Origin: Streptomyces sp. NBC_00102
Lineage (GTDB): Bacteria; Actinomycetota; Actinomycetes; Streptomycetales; Streptomycetaceae
Assembly (NCBI RefSeq): GCF_026343115.1
Contig: NZ_JAPEMC010000001.1
Location: 2,604,001 to 2,668,000, forward strand
DNA length: 64,000 nucleotides
Direction of reading: 5' to 3'
The notes below the pieces were generated by a model that was not told the DNA's origin, searched no databases, and saw only the letters and a list, made by a program, of their open reading frames with translations. How positions within the stretch are numbered: position 1 is the first letter of the stretch; each line of letters opens with the position of its first letter. A program made the position numbers and the translations under genes. Of this stretch, positions 48,171 through 56,793 are shown piece by piece.

Positions 48171-50594
48171 CTACCGGGCCCGGTTGTTCCCCGTCCCCGT
48201 GCCCTTCAGCGCGTCCAGCGCGTAGACGCACCGGTCCTTGCTGCAGGCGTAGACGACTCCGGCGCGGGCGACCGGGGAGCCGGTGATCTCGCCGCCGGTG
48301 GCGAGCTTCCAGCGCAGGGTGCCGCCCGCCGCGTCCAGGGTGTAGAGGACGTGGTCGGCGGAGCCGAAGTGCACGCGTCCGTCCGCGACCACGGGGCTGC
48401 CGACCACGTCGCCGCCGGCCGCGAACCGCCACTTCGGGGTGCCGGTCACCGCGTCCAGGGTGTAGAGGGCGCTGCCGCTGCCGACGTGCACGTTCCCTCC
48501 GGCGACGAGGACGGGCTCGATGGAATGGCGGGCCTCGGTGGCGATGCGCCAGCGGTCCTTGCCGTTCGCGGCGTCGAGCGCGTAGACCGTACCGAGGTAG
48601 TCGGCGAGGTACACGCCTCCCCCGGTGACCGCCGGGCCGGGTGCGAACGCGGGCGGCGAGAGGAAGACGGCGGGCGCCTCGAAGTGCCAGCGCACATGGC
48701 CGGAGAGGCTGTCCACGGCCAGCACCCGGGTGCCCGCCGCGACGTACACGTTGCCGTCCGGCGCGGGGGTCACCCGGACCGGGACACCACCGCAGGAGGC
48801 CGCGTCGCCGATCGGGTACGACCAGCGCTCGGAGCCGGTACGGGCGTCGAGCGCGCGCAGCCGGCCGTCCTGCCAGACGTACGCGGTCCCCTCGTGGAGC
48901 GCCGGTCCGGCCTCCGCGGTCTCGAAGTCGGTCTGGGCGCCGCTGAGCTCCCACAGCGGGTCGCCGCCCGCCGCGTCCCACGCCTGGACGCCGCCGCCCC
49001 GGGTGCCGGTGAGGACGGTACCCCGGTCGGCCTTGAGGGAGTAGACCCAGGCGGCGGCGCGCCGTCGCCACCGTTCGGTGCCGCCCGTGGCGTCCAGGGC
49101 GTAGAGGGAAGGGCCGTCCGAGGCGTGGATGACGCCGTCGTCGACGGCCATCGCCCAGGCGACGTCCCGGGTCTTGAACTGGCGCCGGCCGTTGCCGATG
49201 TCCAGCGCGTGGATCTCGAAGGACGTGACGTAGAGCAGGCCGCCGGCGACGACCGGGGTGCCCCAGACGTCGTTGGACATCCGGAAACGCCAGGGGCGCC
49301 AGCGGTCCGGTACGGCGGGCGCCGCCTCGGGGGCGGTGGTCGGCGCGGGTACGGGCGCGGTGACCGCGGCGGGCAGCGCACCGGCCAGTCCGACGGGCGG
49401 GCGGACCCAGCCGGTGGCGGCGGCCGGGTGTGCGGCGGCCGCTCCCCGGATCTCGGCGGCGCGCGGGCCGGGCCCGATCGCGACCTTGGCGCCGATCAGC
49501 CGGACGGGGCCGCCGTCCGTCGACGGCGCCCCGGATCCCGGACCCGAGGGGCCGGGGACCGCGGGCGGGGCGGGCCGGGCGTGGGACGGCGGGGGCACCG
49601 GCGCCGTCTCCGGCATGCGGCTGGTGTCCCAGTCGCCGAGCGGCGGGCGCGGGGGCGGCGGCGGGGCCACCACCTGGGCGGGGGCCGGGGCCATGGTGCG
49701 TCCACCGCCGCGGCGCTGCTCGATCATCGCGGTGGCCCGGCCGGGCAGCCAGGCGGAGGCGGTGCCGCTGTCGTCGCTGCCCGAGGCGAACAGGTGCGGG
49801 GCGAGCTGCGCCTGGAGGTCGGCGGGGCTGGGGCGACGGGTCGGGTCCATCTGCATGCAGGACTCGATCAGCGGGCGGAGTTCCTCCGGGAGCCCTTCGG
49901 TGTCGGGGCCTTCGCGCAGCAGCATGAAGACGGTCTCGACCGGGTTGGCGCCGTGGAAGGGCGCGTGGCCGGTGGCCGCGAAGACGAGGGTGGAGCCGAG
50001 CGAGAAGACGTCGCTCGCCCCGGTGACGCTGCGCGAGTCGCGGGCCTGCTCGGGCGACATGTAGGCGGGGGTGCCCACGGCGACGTTCGTCATGGTCAGC
50101 CGGGTGTTGGAGACCCCGGAGGCGATGCCGAAGTCGATGACCCGGGGGCCGTCCTCCACGACGAGCACGTTGGACGGCTTCAGGTCGCGGTGGACGAGCC
50201 CGGCGCCGTGGATCGACTGGAGGGCCTCCGCGATGCCGGCGGCCAGCCAGCGGACGGCCTGAGTGGGCATGGGCCCGCACTCGTTCACTATCTCTTCGAG
50301 CGAGGGGGCGGGCACGTACGCGGTGGCCAGCCACGGCACGGCGGCGCGCGGGTCGGCGTCGACCACGGCGGCGGTGTAGAACCCGCTCACCGCGCGGGCG
50401 GCTTCGACCTCGCGGGTGAACCGGACGCGGAAGAGCTGGTCCTCGGCGAGCTCGGTGCGGACGGTCTTGATCGCCACCCGTCTGCCCGATGCCGAGCGCG
50501 CGAGATAGACGAGCCCCATGCCGCCGGCTCCGAGCCGTCCCAGCACCTCGAACGGGCCGATCCGTCTCGGGTCGTGCTGCGTCAGCTGCTCCAC
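48171..50594 (-). CDS. afsK: AfsK-like Ser/Thr kinase with PQQ-type beta-propeller
   Basis: An 807-residue cytoplasmic kinase. The Hanks domain (residues about 12-270) shows LGRLGAGGMGLVYLAR, RVAIKTVRTEL, catalytic HRDLKPSNVLV and DFGIASGV. A Pro/Ala-rich linker leads to a C-terminal beta-propeller of PQQ-like blades (residues about 420-800), with repeats such as GTAYVWQDGRLRALDARTG and VYLADYLGTVYALDAANG. This matches AfsK (799 residues), which phosphorylates AfsR. The GTG at 50594 follows GGGAGG. An AfsR- and AfsS-like pair lies 3.4 kb away. Confidence 0.8.
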   Translation of the reverse strand: MEQLTQHDPRRIGPFEVLGRLGAGGMGLVYLARSASGRRVAIKTVRTELAEDQLFRVRFTREVEAARAVSGFYTAAVVDADPRAAVPWLATAYVPAPSLEEIVNECGPMPTQAVRWLAAGIAEALQSIHGAGLVHRDLKPSNVLVVEDGPRVIDFGIASGVSNTRLTMTNVAVGTPAYMSPEQARDSRSVTGASDVFSLGSTLVFAATGHAPFHGANPVETVFMLLREGPDTEGLPEELRPLIESCMQMDPTRRPSPADLQAQLAPHLFASGSDDSGTASAWLPGRATAMIEQRRGGGRTMAPAPAQVVAPPPPPRPPLGDWDTSRMPETAPVPPPSHARPAPPAVPGPSGPGSGAPSTDGGPVRLIGAKVAIGPGPRAAEIRGAAAAHPAAATGWVRPPVGLAGALPAAVTAPVPAPTTAPEAAPAVPDRWRPWRFRMSNDVWGTPVVAGGLLYVTSFEIHALDIGNGRRQFKTRDVAWAMAVDDGVIHASDGPSLYALDATGGTERWRRRAAAWVYSLKADRGTVLTGTRGGGVQAWDAAGGDPLWELSGAQTDFETAEAGPALHEGTAYVWQDGRLRALDARTGSERWSYPIGDAASCGGVPVRVTPAPDGNVYVAAGTRVLAVDSLSGHVRWHFEAPAVFLSPPAFAPGPAVTGGGVYLADYLGTVYALDAANGKDRWRIATEARHSIEPVLVAGGNVHVGSGSALYTLDAVTGTPKWRFAAGGDVVGSPVVADGRVHFGSADHVLYTLDAAGGTLRWKLATGGEITGSPVARAGVVYACSKDRCVYALDALKGTGTGNNRAR

Positions 50595-51066
50595 TTGCCT
50601 GCCACCTCCCCGTACGGGCCCTGGTCCCTCGACCCCGGCCCGCGAATTCCCGCCCCGTGCGGCGTCTCACCACCGGGCACCACCTGGCGGTGCGCACCCC
50701 GATTCTTCCTGGCGCGGCCCCCAGTTGCGAACCCGGGGGCGAATCGGGGTGTCACCAGCCCTGTCGGTGGCGGATGGACGGGGTCCGCTGCTATGGAAGC
50801 GGACCCGCGCAACCGCCGTACGGGCGACGGACTGGAGTACGTGGCGCGCGTGGATCACGAGGGGGCGGTCGAAGTGCGCGGGGGCGTAACGGCGTTGTGC
50901 GCGCGCGGCGCGTCCGGAACGTCGGCGGGGGCGTGCACAGACCCCCTGTGCACGCCCCCTGTCCATGGGCCCACGCTCGCGCGGGCTCCGGCAAGCGCCC
51001 GGTGAATGCCCGTCACTCACCGTCGATTCCGGTCACACCGGGCTCGTACCGGTGAACAAGTGCCCG
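50595..51066. other. Intergenic region upstream of afsK
   Basis: A 470-bp gap between afsK and the MMPL gene, both on the minus strand. It holds the MMPL terminator (50927-50959) and, presumably, the afsK promoter. A 70-codon plus-strand frame from 50793 runs through the terminator hairpin and has no ribosome site, so it was not accepted. Confidence 0.5.
50927..50959 (-). terminator. 14-bp hairpin terminator after the MMPL gene
   Basis: GGGGGCGTGCACAG (50927-50940) pairs with CTGTGCACGCCCCC (50946-50959), loop ACCCC, 108 bases past the MMPL stop. Confidence 0.7.
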
Positions 51067-53301
51067 TCAGCGTCGGCCGCTCAACTGCGGTTCGGCGTCC
51101 GGGAACGGTTCGGCCGCGGCCTCCGGGTCGCGGCGGGCGAGCTTCTCGCCCTCGATGTCGACCTCGGGCAGAATGCGGTCGATCCAACGCGGCAGGCTCC
51201 AGGCGTGCTTGCCGAGGAGAGTGAGGACGGCGGGCACGATCGTCATGCGGACGACGAAGGCGTCCAGGGCGACGGCGACAGCGAGGGCGAAGCCCAGGGC
51301 CTTGATGATGGCCTCCTGCGCGCCGATGAAGCCGGCGAACACCGAGATCATGATGAGGGCCGCGGCCGTGACGACCTTGGCGCTGTGGCGGAAGCCGGTC
51401 TCGATCGCCGTACGGGGATCGGCGCCGTGGACGTACGCCTCGCGCATCCGGGTCACCAGGAAGACCTGGTAGTCCATGGCGAGTCCGAAGACGATGCCGA
51501 CCAGCAGGATCGGCATCAGGCTCATGATCGGACCGGGCTGCTCCAGGCCGAACAGATCCTTCAGCCAGCCCCATTGGAAGACCGCGACGAGCGATCCGAG
51601 CGAGGCGAGGACCGAGAGCAGGAAGCCGAGCGCCGCCTTGACCGGCACCAGGATCGAACGGAACACCAGGATCAGCACGAGGAAGGCGAGTCCGACGACG
51701 AGGACGAGGTAGGGCACGATGGCCGCGCTGAACTTGTCCGAGACGTCGATGTTGAGCGCGGTGGTGCCGGTGACCATGGCCCGGGCACCGTTCGCGTCCT
51801 GGGACGTGGCGGCCAGTGCGCGGATGTCGGCGACGAGGTCCTTGGTGGCGTCGGTGGTCGGACCGCTGCCGGGGACGACGTTGATGATGCCGGTGTCGCC
51901 GGCCTTGTTGAAGGCGGCGGGCGACACGCTCTTCACGTCCGGCAGCGCCTTGATGTCCTTGCCGAGGGAGGTGGCGGCGGCGGAGGCGGTCGCCGGGGTC
52001 TTGTCGTCGACGGTGACGATCAGCGGTCCGTTGAAGCCGGGCCCGAACGACTCGGAGAGCAGGTCGTACGCCTTGCGCTGGGTGGACGAGGGCGCGGCGG
52101 AGCCGTCGTCCGGGAGCCCGAGCTTGAGGTCGGCGGCGGGCAGCGCGAGGGTGCCGAGGGCGACGACGGCGAGGATCAGGACCGCGGCGGGCCTGCGCAT
52201 CACCAGGGTTATCCAGCGACGGCCGACCGTGACCTTGGGGGCGCCGTTCACGGTCTTCGCCGGGGCGGCCGCTCCACCGCGCTTGCGGGCACGGCCGAGG
52301 ACCCGCTCGCTGCCGAAGCTCAGCAGCGCGGGGACGAGGGTGATCGCGACCAGGACGGCGATGACGACGGCACCGGCGGCGGCGAGGCCCATGGCGGTGA
52401 GCAGCGGCAGGTTGACCACGGCGAGCCCGGCGAGGGCGATGATCACGGTCACGCCGGCGAAGACGACGGCGGAGCCCGCCGTTCCGTTGGCGCGTGCGGC
52501 GGCTTCCTTGGCGTCGTACCCGTCGGCGCGCTCGGCACGGTAGCGGGACACGATGAAGAGGGCGTAGTCGATGCCGACGGCGATGCCGAGCATCGAGGCC
52601 AGCGCGGAGGTGCTGCTGTCGAGCTCGAAGGTGGCGCTCACCGCGGTGATCAGCGAGGTGCTGACGCCCACGCCCGTCAGGGCGGTGAGCAGCGGGAAGC
52701 CCGCGGCGACCAGCGATCCGAAGGTGATGACGAGGACGAGGGCGGCGAGCAGGAAGCCGATGGCCTCGGCGGCCATCCCCTGCTCGGGCTGGGCGAGGGC
52801 GTCGCCGGACGCCTCCACCGTCAGGCCCTGGTCACGGCCGGTGTCCAGTGCCTTGTCGATGCCGGTGTGGTCGGCGTCGGTCAGGTCGGCGGCCCCGACG
52901 GTGTAGGTGATCTGCGCGTAGGCGGTGACGCCGTCCTCGCTGACCGTCCTGGCCGCGAAGGGGTCGCTGACCTGCGCGACGCGGGAGGAGGAGTCCTTCA
53001 GTTCCGCGAGGACCTTCTCCATGGCGGTCCGGTTGGCGCCGCCGTCGACCCGCTCCCCTTGCGGGGCGCGCACCACGACGCGGGCACTGGCGCCCTCGGC
53101 GTTGGCGGCGGGGAACTTCTCGGCGAGGAGGTCGAAGGCCCGCTGCGACTCGGTTCCGGGCAGCGAGAAGTTGGAGGAGGCCGTGTTCGTGGTGCCGGCG
53201 GCGACGGCACCGACGGCACCGAGGACGACGGCCCACAGGAGGACGACCAGCCAGCGTCGCCCGAAGGCGAAGCGGCCGATCCTGTGCAGGAAGGTAGCCA
53301 T
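51067..53301 (-). CDS. MMPL-family RND transporter
   Basis: A 744-residue inner-membrane exporter. Two halves each have one N-terminal helix, a periplasmic domain and five helices. The first half begins FAFGRRWLVVLLWAVVLGAV and contains GIAVGIDYALFIVSRYRAE; the second contains GIVFGLAMDYQVFLVTRMRE, the paired GxxxDY proton-relay motifs. Substrates are typically lipids or secondary metabolites. The ATG at 53301 is preceded by GGAGTCC. It is divergent from a histidine kinase gene, which may control it. Confidence 0.92.
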   Translation of the reverse strand: MATFLHRIGRFAFGRRWLVVLLWAVVLGAVGAVAAGTTNTASSNFSLPGTESQRAFDLLAEKFPAANAEGASARVVVRAPQGERVDGGANRTAMEKVLAELKDSSSRVAQVSDPFAARTVSEDGVTAYAQITYTVGAADLTDADHTGIDKALDTGRDQGLTVEASGDALAQPEQGMAAEAIGFLLAALVLVITFGSLVAAGFPLLTALTGVGVSTSLITAVSATFELDSSTSALASMLGIAVGIDYALFIVSRYRAERADGYDAKEAAARANGTAGSAVVFAGVTVIIALAGLAVVNLPLLTAMGLAAAGAVVIAVLVAITLVPALLSFGSERVLGRARKRGGAAAPAKTVNGAPKVTVGRRWITLVMRRPAAVLILAVVALGTLALPAADLKLGLPDDGSAAPSSTQRKAYDLLSESFGPGFNGPLIVTVDDKTPATASAAATSLGKDIKALPDVKSVSPAAFNKAGDTGIINVVPGSGPTTDATKDLVADIRALAATSQDANGARAMVTGTTALNIDVSDKFSAAIVPYLVLVVGLAFLVLILVFRSILVPVKAALGFLLSVLASLGSLVAVFQWGWLKDLFGLEQPGPIMSLMPILLVGIVFGLAMDYQVFLVTRMREAYVHGADPRTAIETGFRHSAKVVTAAALIMISVFAGFIGAQEAIIKALGFALAVAVALDAFVVRMTIVPAVLTLLGKHAWSLPRWIDRILPEVDIEGEKLARRDPEAAAEPFPDAEPQLSGRR

Positions 53302-53749
53302 GGGTGTGGAGGACTCCGTAAGAGGTGCGTGCCGGCGGGAGGGTGCCGGGGCCTGGGCGTTCTGGCGGTCCGGATCCGGCCGACCGGTTCCGGCGTTCCG
53401 GGTCCGGCGGCCGGAAGGGGGTGGCGGACCGAAAGAGCGGGGTTTCCTCGACGTTGAGGGACCGTGGTTCGACGTTGAGGGACCGTGGTTCCCGTGCCGT
53501 GTGCGGGCGACGGGAACCACGGCGGGTAGCCCGCCCCCGTCCCCACGGGCGACGGCACCCCCGGCACCGTCGCCGCGTGCGACGGTACGACCTCCGGCGG
53601 CCGTACTCGGGGGAGGGCACGACCGCCGGTGTTCCCCATGCTGCCGCCCGCACGGGACCGGCCGGGTCGGCCGCAGGTACCGTTCGGCGTCCGGTCTGTC
53701 GGTCATTCGGCCGACACCGTCCGGCGGACGGCTCCTTACGCTGGTGGGC
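53302..53749. other. Divergent promoter region between MMPL gene and histidine kinase
   Basis: A 448-bp non-coding gap with two exact 21-bp tandem copies (53448-53468 and 53469-53489), beginning TCGACGTTGAGGGACC and ending GTGGT. A -10-like TACGCT at 53737-53742 lies 7 bases before the kinase GTG start. The direct repeat is a plausible operator for the response regulator. Confidence 0.6.
53448..53489. repeat. Two tandem 21-bp direct repeats (possible operator)
   Basis: Perfect head-to-tail copies whose 21-bp period equals two helical turns, so repeated sites would lie on the same DNA face, as expected for a dimeric regulator. Position: 147 bases upstream of the MMPL start. Confidence 0.6.
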
Positions 53750-55027
53750 GTGGACTGGCACCTTCCGTTTACCCCGGCCGTCAATCGGCTCATCGCCGTG
53801 TTCGGCCTGCTCGCGTTCGCGCTGACCTGGGTGGCGGATCTCGCACTGCTGAGTTCGGCGCCGGACGCGTTCTCCCCGGCCACCAACTGGCTGTCGGTCC
53901 TGGTCACCGGGCCGCTCACGATGCTCGCCGTCGCCGAGCCCCGGCTCACCCGGTTCTCCGCCGCCGCGACCCGCTTCGCACCGCCGCTGCTGCCCCGCGT
54001 CTGGTGCGTCGTCGCGATGTCGCTGGCGCTGACGGGCGTCTGCCTGACCATGCCGTCGAAGGAGTCGTCCCTCGGCGCGCTGGAGTGCGCGGGCCTGCTC
54101 GCGCTGGTGATCCGCACCATCGCCCAGACCGAGAGCGCGCGGCAGGCGGCCGCCTCGGCGGCGGCGCTGAGCTTCGCGGTGCTGGCGCTGCCGGTGCGGA
54201 TGGGCCTGTGGTCGGTGATCGTCCCGGGCGGTTACGTCCTGACGGTGGCGCTCGCCCTCACCATCACCCTCGGCTGCGCCATCCGCGCCCTGGAGGCCCG
54301 GCGGCGGCGCAACATCGCCGACGTCCGGCAGGCCGAACGGCTCGCCCTCGCCCGCGATCTGCACGATCTGATCGCCCACCACATGACGGGCATCATCGTC
54401 CAGGCGCACGCGGCGACCGCCATCCACGCCACCGCCCCGGAGAAGATCGAGCCGATCCTGCGGAACATAGCCCAGTCCGGCACCGAGACGCTCGAATCGA
54501 TGCGCCGGCTGGTACGCGTGCTGCGCGAGGACAACCACGTCCCGCAGCGGCCGGGCGATCTGCTGAGCGAGCTCTCCGAGCTGACGGCCGCGCACTCCGC
54601 GCCCGCCGCCGAGGGTGCGCCGGTGGCCGCCGCCCGGCTGGAGGCGACCGCCGCGGCCCGTACCGCGCATCTCACGCCGGAGGTGGAGATCTCCGCGTTC
54701 CGGGTCGCGCAGGAGGCCCTGACCAATGTGCGCCGCCACGCCCCCGGCGCCCAGGCGTCCGTGCGTCTCGACGCGGACGGGTCCTGGCTCTGGGTCACCG
54801 TCACCAACACGGCCTGCGCCTCCGTCTCCGCCAAGGGAACACCCTCCGGGAGTTACGGCGGCTTCGGCGGACAGGGCGGCTTCGGACTCATCGGGCTGCG
54901 CGAACGCGTGGAGGCCCTGGACGGGACCCTGCGGACCGGCCCGCTGCGCGACGGTGGCTGGGAGGTCCGGGCGGGCTTCCCGCTCCAGTCTCCGCCCCCG
55001 GCGACCGGTGCCCCCTGGGAGGCCTGA
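53750..55027 (+). CDS. Sensor histidine kinase (NarL-type, HisKA_3)
   Basis: A 425-residue kinase. Up to six N-terminal transmembrane segments occupy residues about 10-175. The HisKA_3 dimerisation box is RLALARDLHDLIAHHMTGII, with phospho-acceptor His in DLHDL. The HATPase domain shows VAQEALTNVRRHAPGA and GGFGLIGLRERVEALDG. The start is uncertain: GTG at 53750 fits a leaderless mRNA with TACGCT 7 bases upstream; GTG at 53744 is the alternative. Its likely partner regulator is convergent 39 bases beyond the stop. Confidence 0.88.
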   Translation: MDWHLPFTPAVNRLIAVFGLLAFALTWVADLALLSSAPDAFSPATNWLSVLVTGPLTMLAVAEPRLTRFSAAATRFAPPLLPRVWCVVAMSLALTGVCLTMPSKESSLGALECAGLLALVIRTIAQTESARQAAASAAALSFAVLALPVRMGLWSVIVPGGYVLTVALALTITLGCAIRALEARRRRNIADVRQAERLALARDLHDLIAHHMTGIIVQAHAATAIHATAPEKIEPILRNIAQSGTETLESMRRLVRVLREDNHVPQRPGDLLSELSELTAAHSAPAAEGAPVAAARLEATAAARTAHLTPEVEISAFRVAQEALTNVRRHAPGAQASVRLDADGSWLWVTVTNTACASVSAKGTPSGSYGGFGGQGGFGLIGLRERVEALDGTLRTGPLRDGGWEVRAGFPLQSPPPATGAPWEA

Positions 55028-55066
55028 AACCGGACGCACCGGTCTTCCGTCCGGCTCGGGCCGGGC

Positions 55067-55756
55067 TCATCCGCGCGGCTGGACGGCCCCGTGCTCCCAG
55101 GCCCACGCGGCGACCTCGACCCGGTTACGCGCGTCCAGTTTGGACTGTATGCGCCCCAGATAGGTCTTCACCGTCGACAGCGACAGGAACAGCTCCTCGC
55201 AGATCTCCTGGTTGGTGCGGCCCACCGCGACCAGCCGCACGATGTCCCGCTCCCGGGTGCTCAGCAACCCCTGCGGTTCCGTGCCCGAGGCGGCGGTCGC
55301 GGGCGCCGCGTGGAGTTCCGCGCGCTCCAGCCGGCGCAGCAGCCGTACCGTCACCGCCGGGGACACCAGCGCGTCGCCCCGGGCCGCCGCGTGCACGGCC
55401 TCCACCAGCAGTGCCGGGGTGGCGTCCTTCAGCAGGAACCCGCAGGCGCCGTTGCGCAGCGCGCCGCGCACGTAGTCGTCCTGGTCGAAGGTGGTGATCA
55501 CCACGACGTTCATCGGGTCGGCGACGCCGGGCCCGGCCAGCAGCCGGGTCACCTCCAGACCGTCCAGGCGCGGCATGCGGATGTCGGCCAGCACCACCCG
55601 CGGCCGCAGCCGCCGGGCCAGCTCCACGCACTCCACGCCGTCCGCCGCCTCGCCGACCACCTCGATGCCCGGCTGCGCCTCCAGGATCATGCGGAACCCG
55701 GCCCGGACCAGTTCCTGGTCGTCGGCTATCACCACGTCGATCTTCGTACCGGACAC
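55067..55756 (-). CDS. Response regulator, LuxR/NarL family
   Basis: A 229-residue regulator. The receiver domain has the acidic pocket IDVVIADDQELVRAG, phospho-acceptor Asp in VVLADIRMPRLDGLEV, Thr in VITTFDQDDYV and Lys in FLLKDATP. The C-terminal LuxR helix-turn-helix reads LLSTRERDIVRLVAVGRTNQ and EELFLSLSTVKTYLGRI. The start is GTG at 55756 (V-S-G-T-K). It faces the histidine kinase gene tail to tail instead of sharing its operon, which is unusual for this family. Confidence 0.92.
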   Translation of the reverse strand: MSGTKIDVVIADDQELVRAGFRMILEAQPGIEVVGEAADGVECVELARRLRPRVVLADIRMPRLDGLEVTRLLAGPGVADPMNVVVITTFDQDDYVRGALRNGACGFLLKDATPALLVEAVHAAARGDALVSPAVTVRLLRRLERAELHAAPATAASGTEPQGLLSTRERDIVRLVAVGRTNQEICEELFLSLSTVKTYLGRIQSKLDARNRVEVAAWAWEHGAVQPRG

Positions 55757-55818
55757 GGGCTTGTCCTATCACGGGGCGCGGGGCTCCCGTACCGCGTACC
55801 GGCATGGCGTCCCGAGGC

Positions 55819-56640
55819 CTACGGCAGCATCGGGTCCGCCGGCTGGAGCACGGCGAACACGGCGCCCTGGTCGTCCTGGAACGCCGCCATCCGCCCGTAC
55901 GCGATGTCGAAGGGCGCGGCGGTGACCCGGCCGCCCAGTTCCTGGACGCGTTCGGCGGTGCGGTCGCAGTCGGCGACGGCGAAGTACGTCAGGAAGTGGC
56001 TGGGCATCATCTCGGGGAAGGCGTCCGTGATGACGCTCCGGCCGCCGACCGCCGTGTCGGGGCCGGGGGTGACGCCGGGCGGGGACCACATGCGGAAGTC
56101 GATGGCGCTCTTCGCCGCGCCGGTGTCCCCGCTCCCCGGACTCCCGGGCGTGTCCAGATCGGCGCTGCGGAAGCCGAAAACGCGGGCGTAGAAAGGGTCC
56201 ACCCGGTCGGGGCGCCGGGTGTAGAGCTCGGTCCAGCAGTACGAACCGGGCTCGTTCTGCTTCTCGAAGCCCGGCCGCTCCTCCGCCTGCCACAGCCAGA
56301 AGGCGGCGCCGTCGGGGTCGACGGCCTGCGCGAGAATCCCGGCGCGGCCCGCGCGCACGGGGTCGGTGATGATCTGTCCGCCCTCCGCGCGGATCGCGGA
56401 GACGGTCGCCCGGATGTCGTCGGTGGCGAAGTGGACGCCCCAGGTGGTGGGCATCCGGCCGTCCGTCTTGGCGGCGAGTGCGGCGACGAGCCGGCCCTCG
56501 CTGTAGGCGTCGGCGAAGGGCATGCCGTCCCCGGCGCGGAAGGTCCAGCCGAAGAGCCCGCCGTAGAAGCGCTTTCCCGCTTCGAGGTCGGAGAGGTGCA
56601 CCTCCACCCAGCAGGGAACGGAGTGCGCGAATGCCGCCAT
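55819..56640 (-). CDS. Two-domain VOC (glyoxalase-like) protein
   Basis: A 273-residue protein with two vicinal-oxygen-chelate modules. The first starts CWVEVHLSDLEAGKRFYGGL, the second YCWTELYTRRPDRVDPFYAR. The C-terminal block MAAFQDDQGAVFAVLQPAD is typical of the tandem-VOC group found in Streptomyces. The enzymatic activity is unknown; metal ligands are only partly conserved by eye. The start at 56640 follows GGAAGGA. Confidence 0.85.
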   Translation of the reverse strand: MAAFAHSVPCWVEVHLSDLEAGKRFYGGLFGWTFRAGDGMPFADAYSEGRLVAALAAKTDGRMPTTWGVHFATDDIRATVSAIRAEGGQIITDPVRAGRAGILAQAVDPDGAAFWLWQAEERPGFEKQNEPGSYCWTELYTRRPDRVDPFYARVFGFRSADLDTPGSPGSGDTGAAKSAIDFRMWSPPGVTPGPDTAVGGRSVITDAFPEMMPSHFLTYFAVADCDRTAERVQELGGRVTAAPFDIAYGRMAAFQDDQGAVFAVLQPADPMLP

Positions 56641-56793
56641 GGGCCGGGGTCCTTCCCTCGCCGGGAGCGCGCGGTCCTGCCGCGCGGCCGGGCGCGTCAC
56701 GTGTGCGTGACACCTGTCCCGGCCAACGTAACGGCGCCCGCGCTCCCCCGCCCGCCGGTGCGCCCGCCGGTGAGCCCAGCGGTGAGCCGGCCC

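Noticed and set aside
50793..51005. 70-codon plus-strand frame upstream of afsK
   Set aside because: It has no ribosome site and its second half runs through a 14-bp terminator hairpin.
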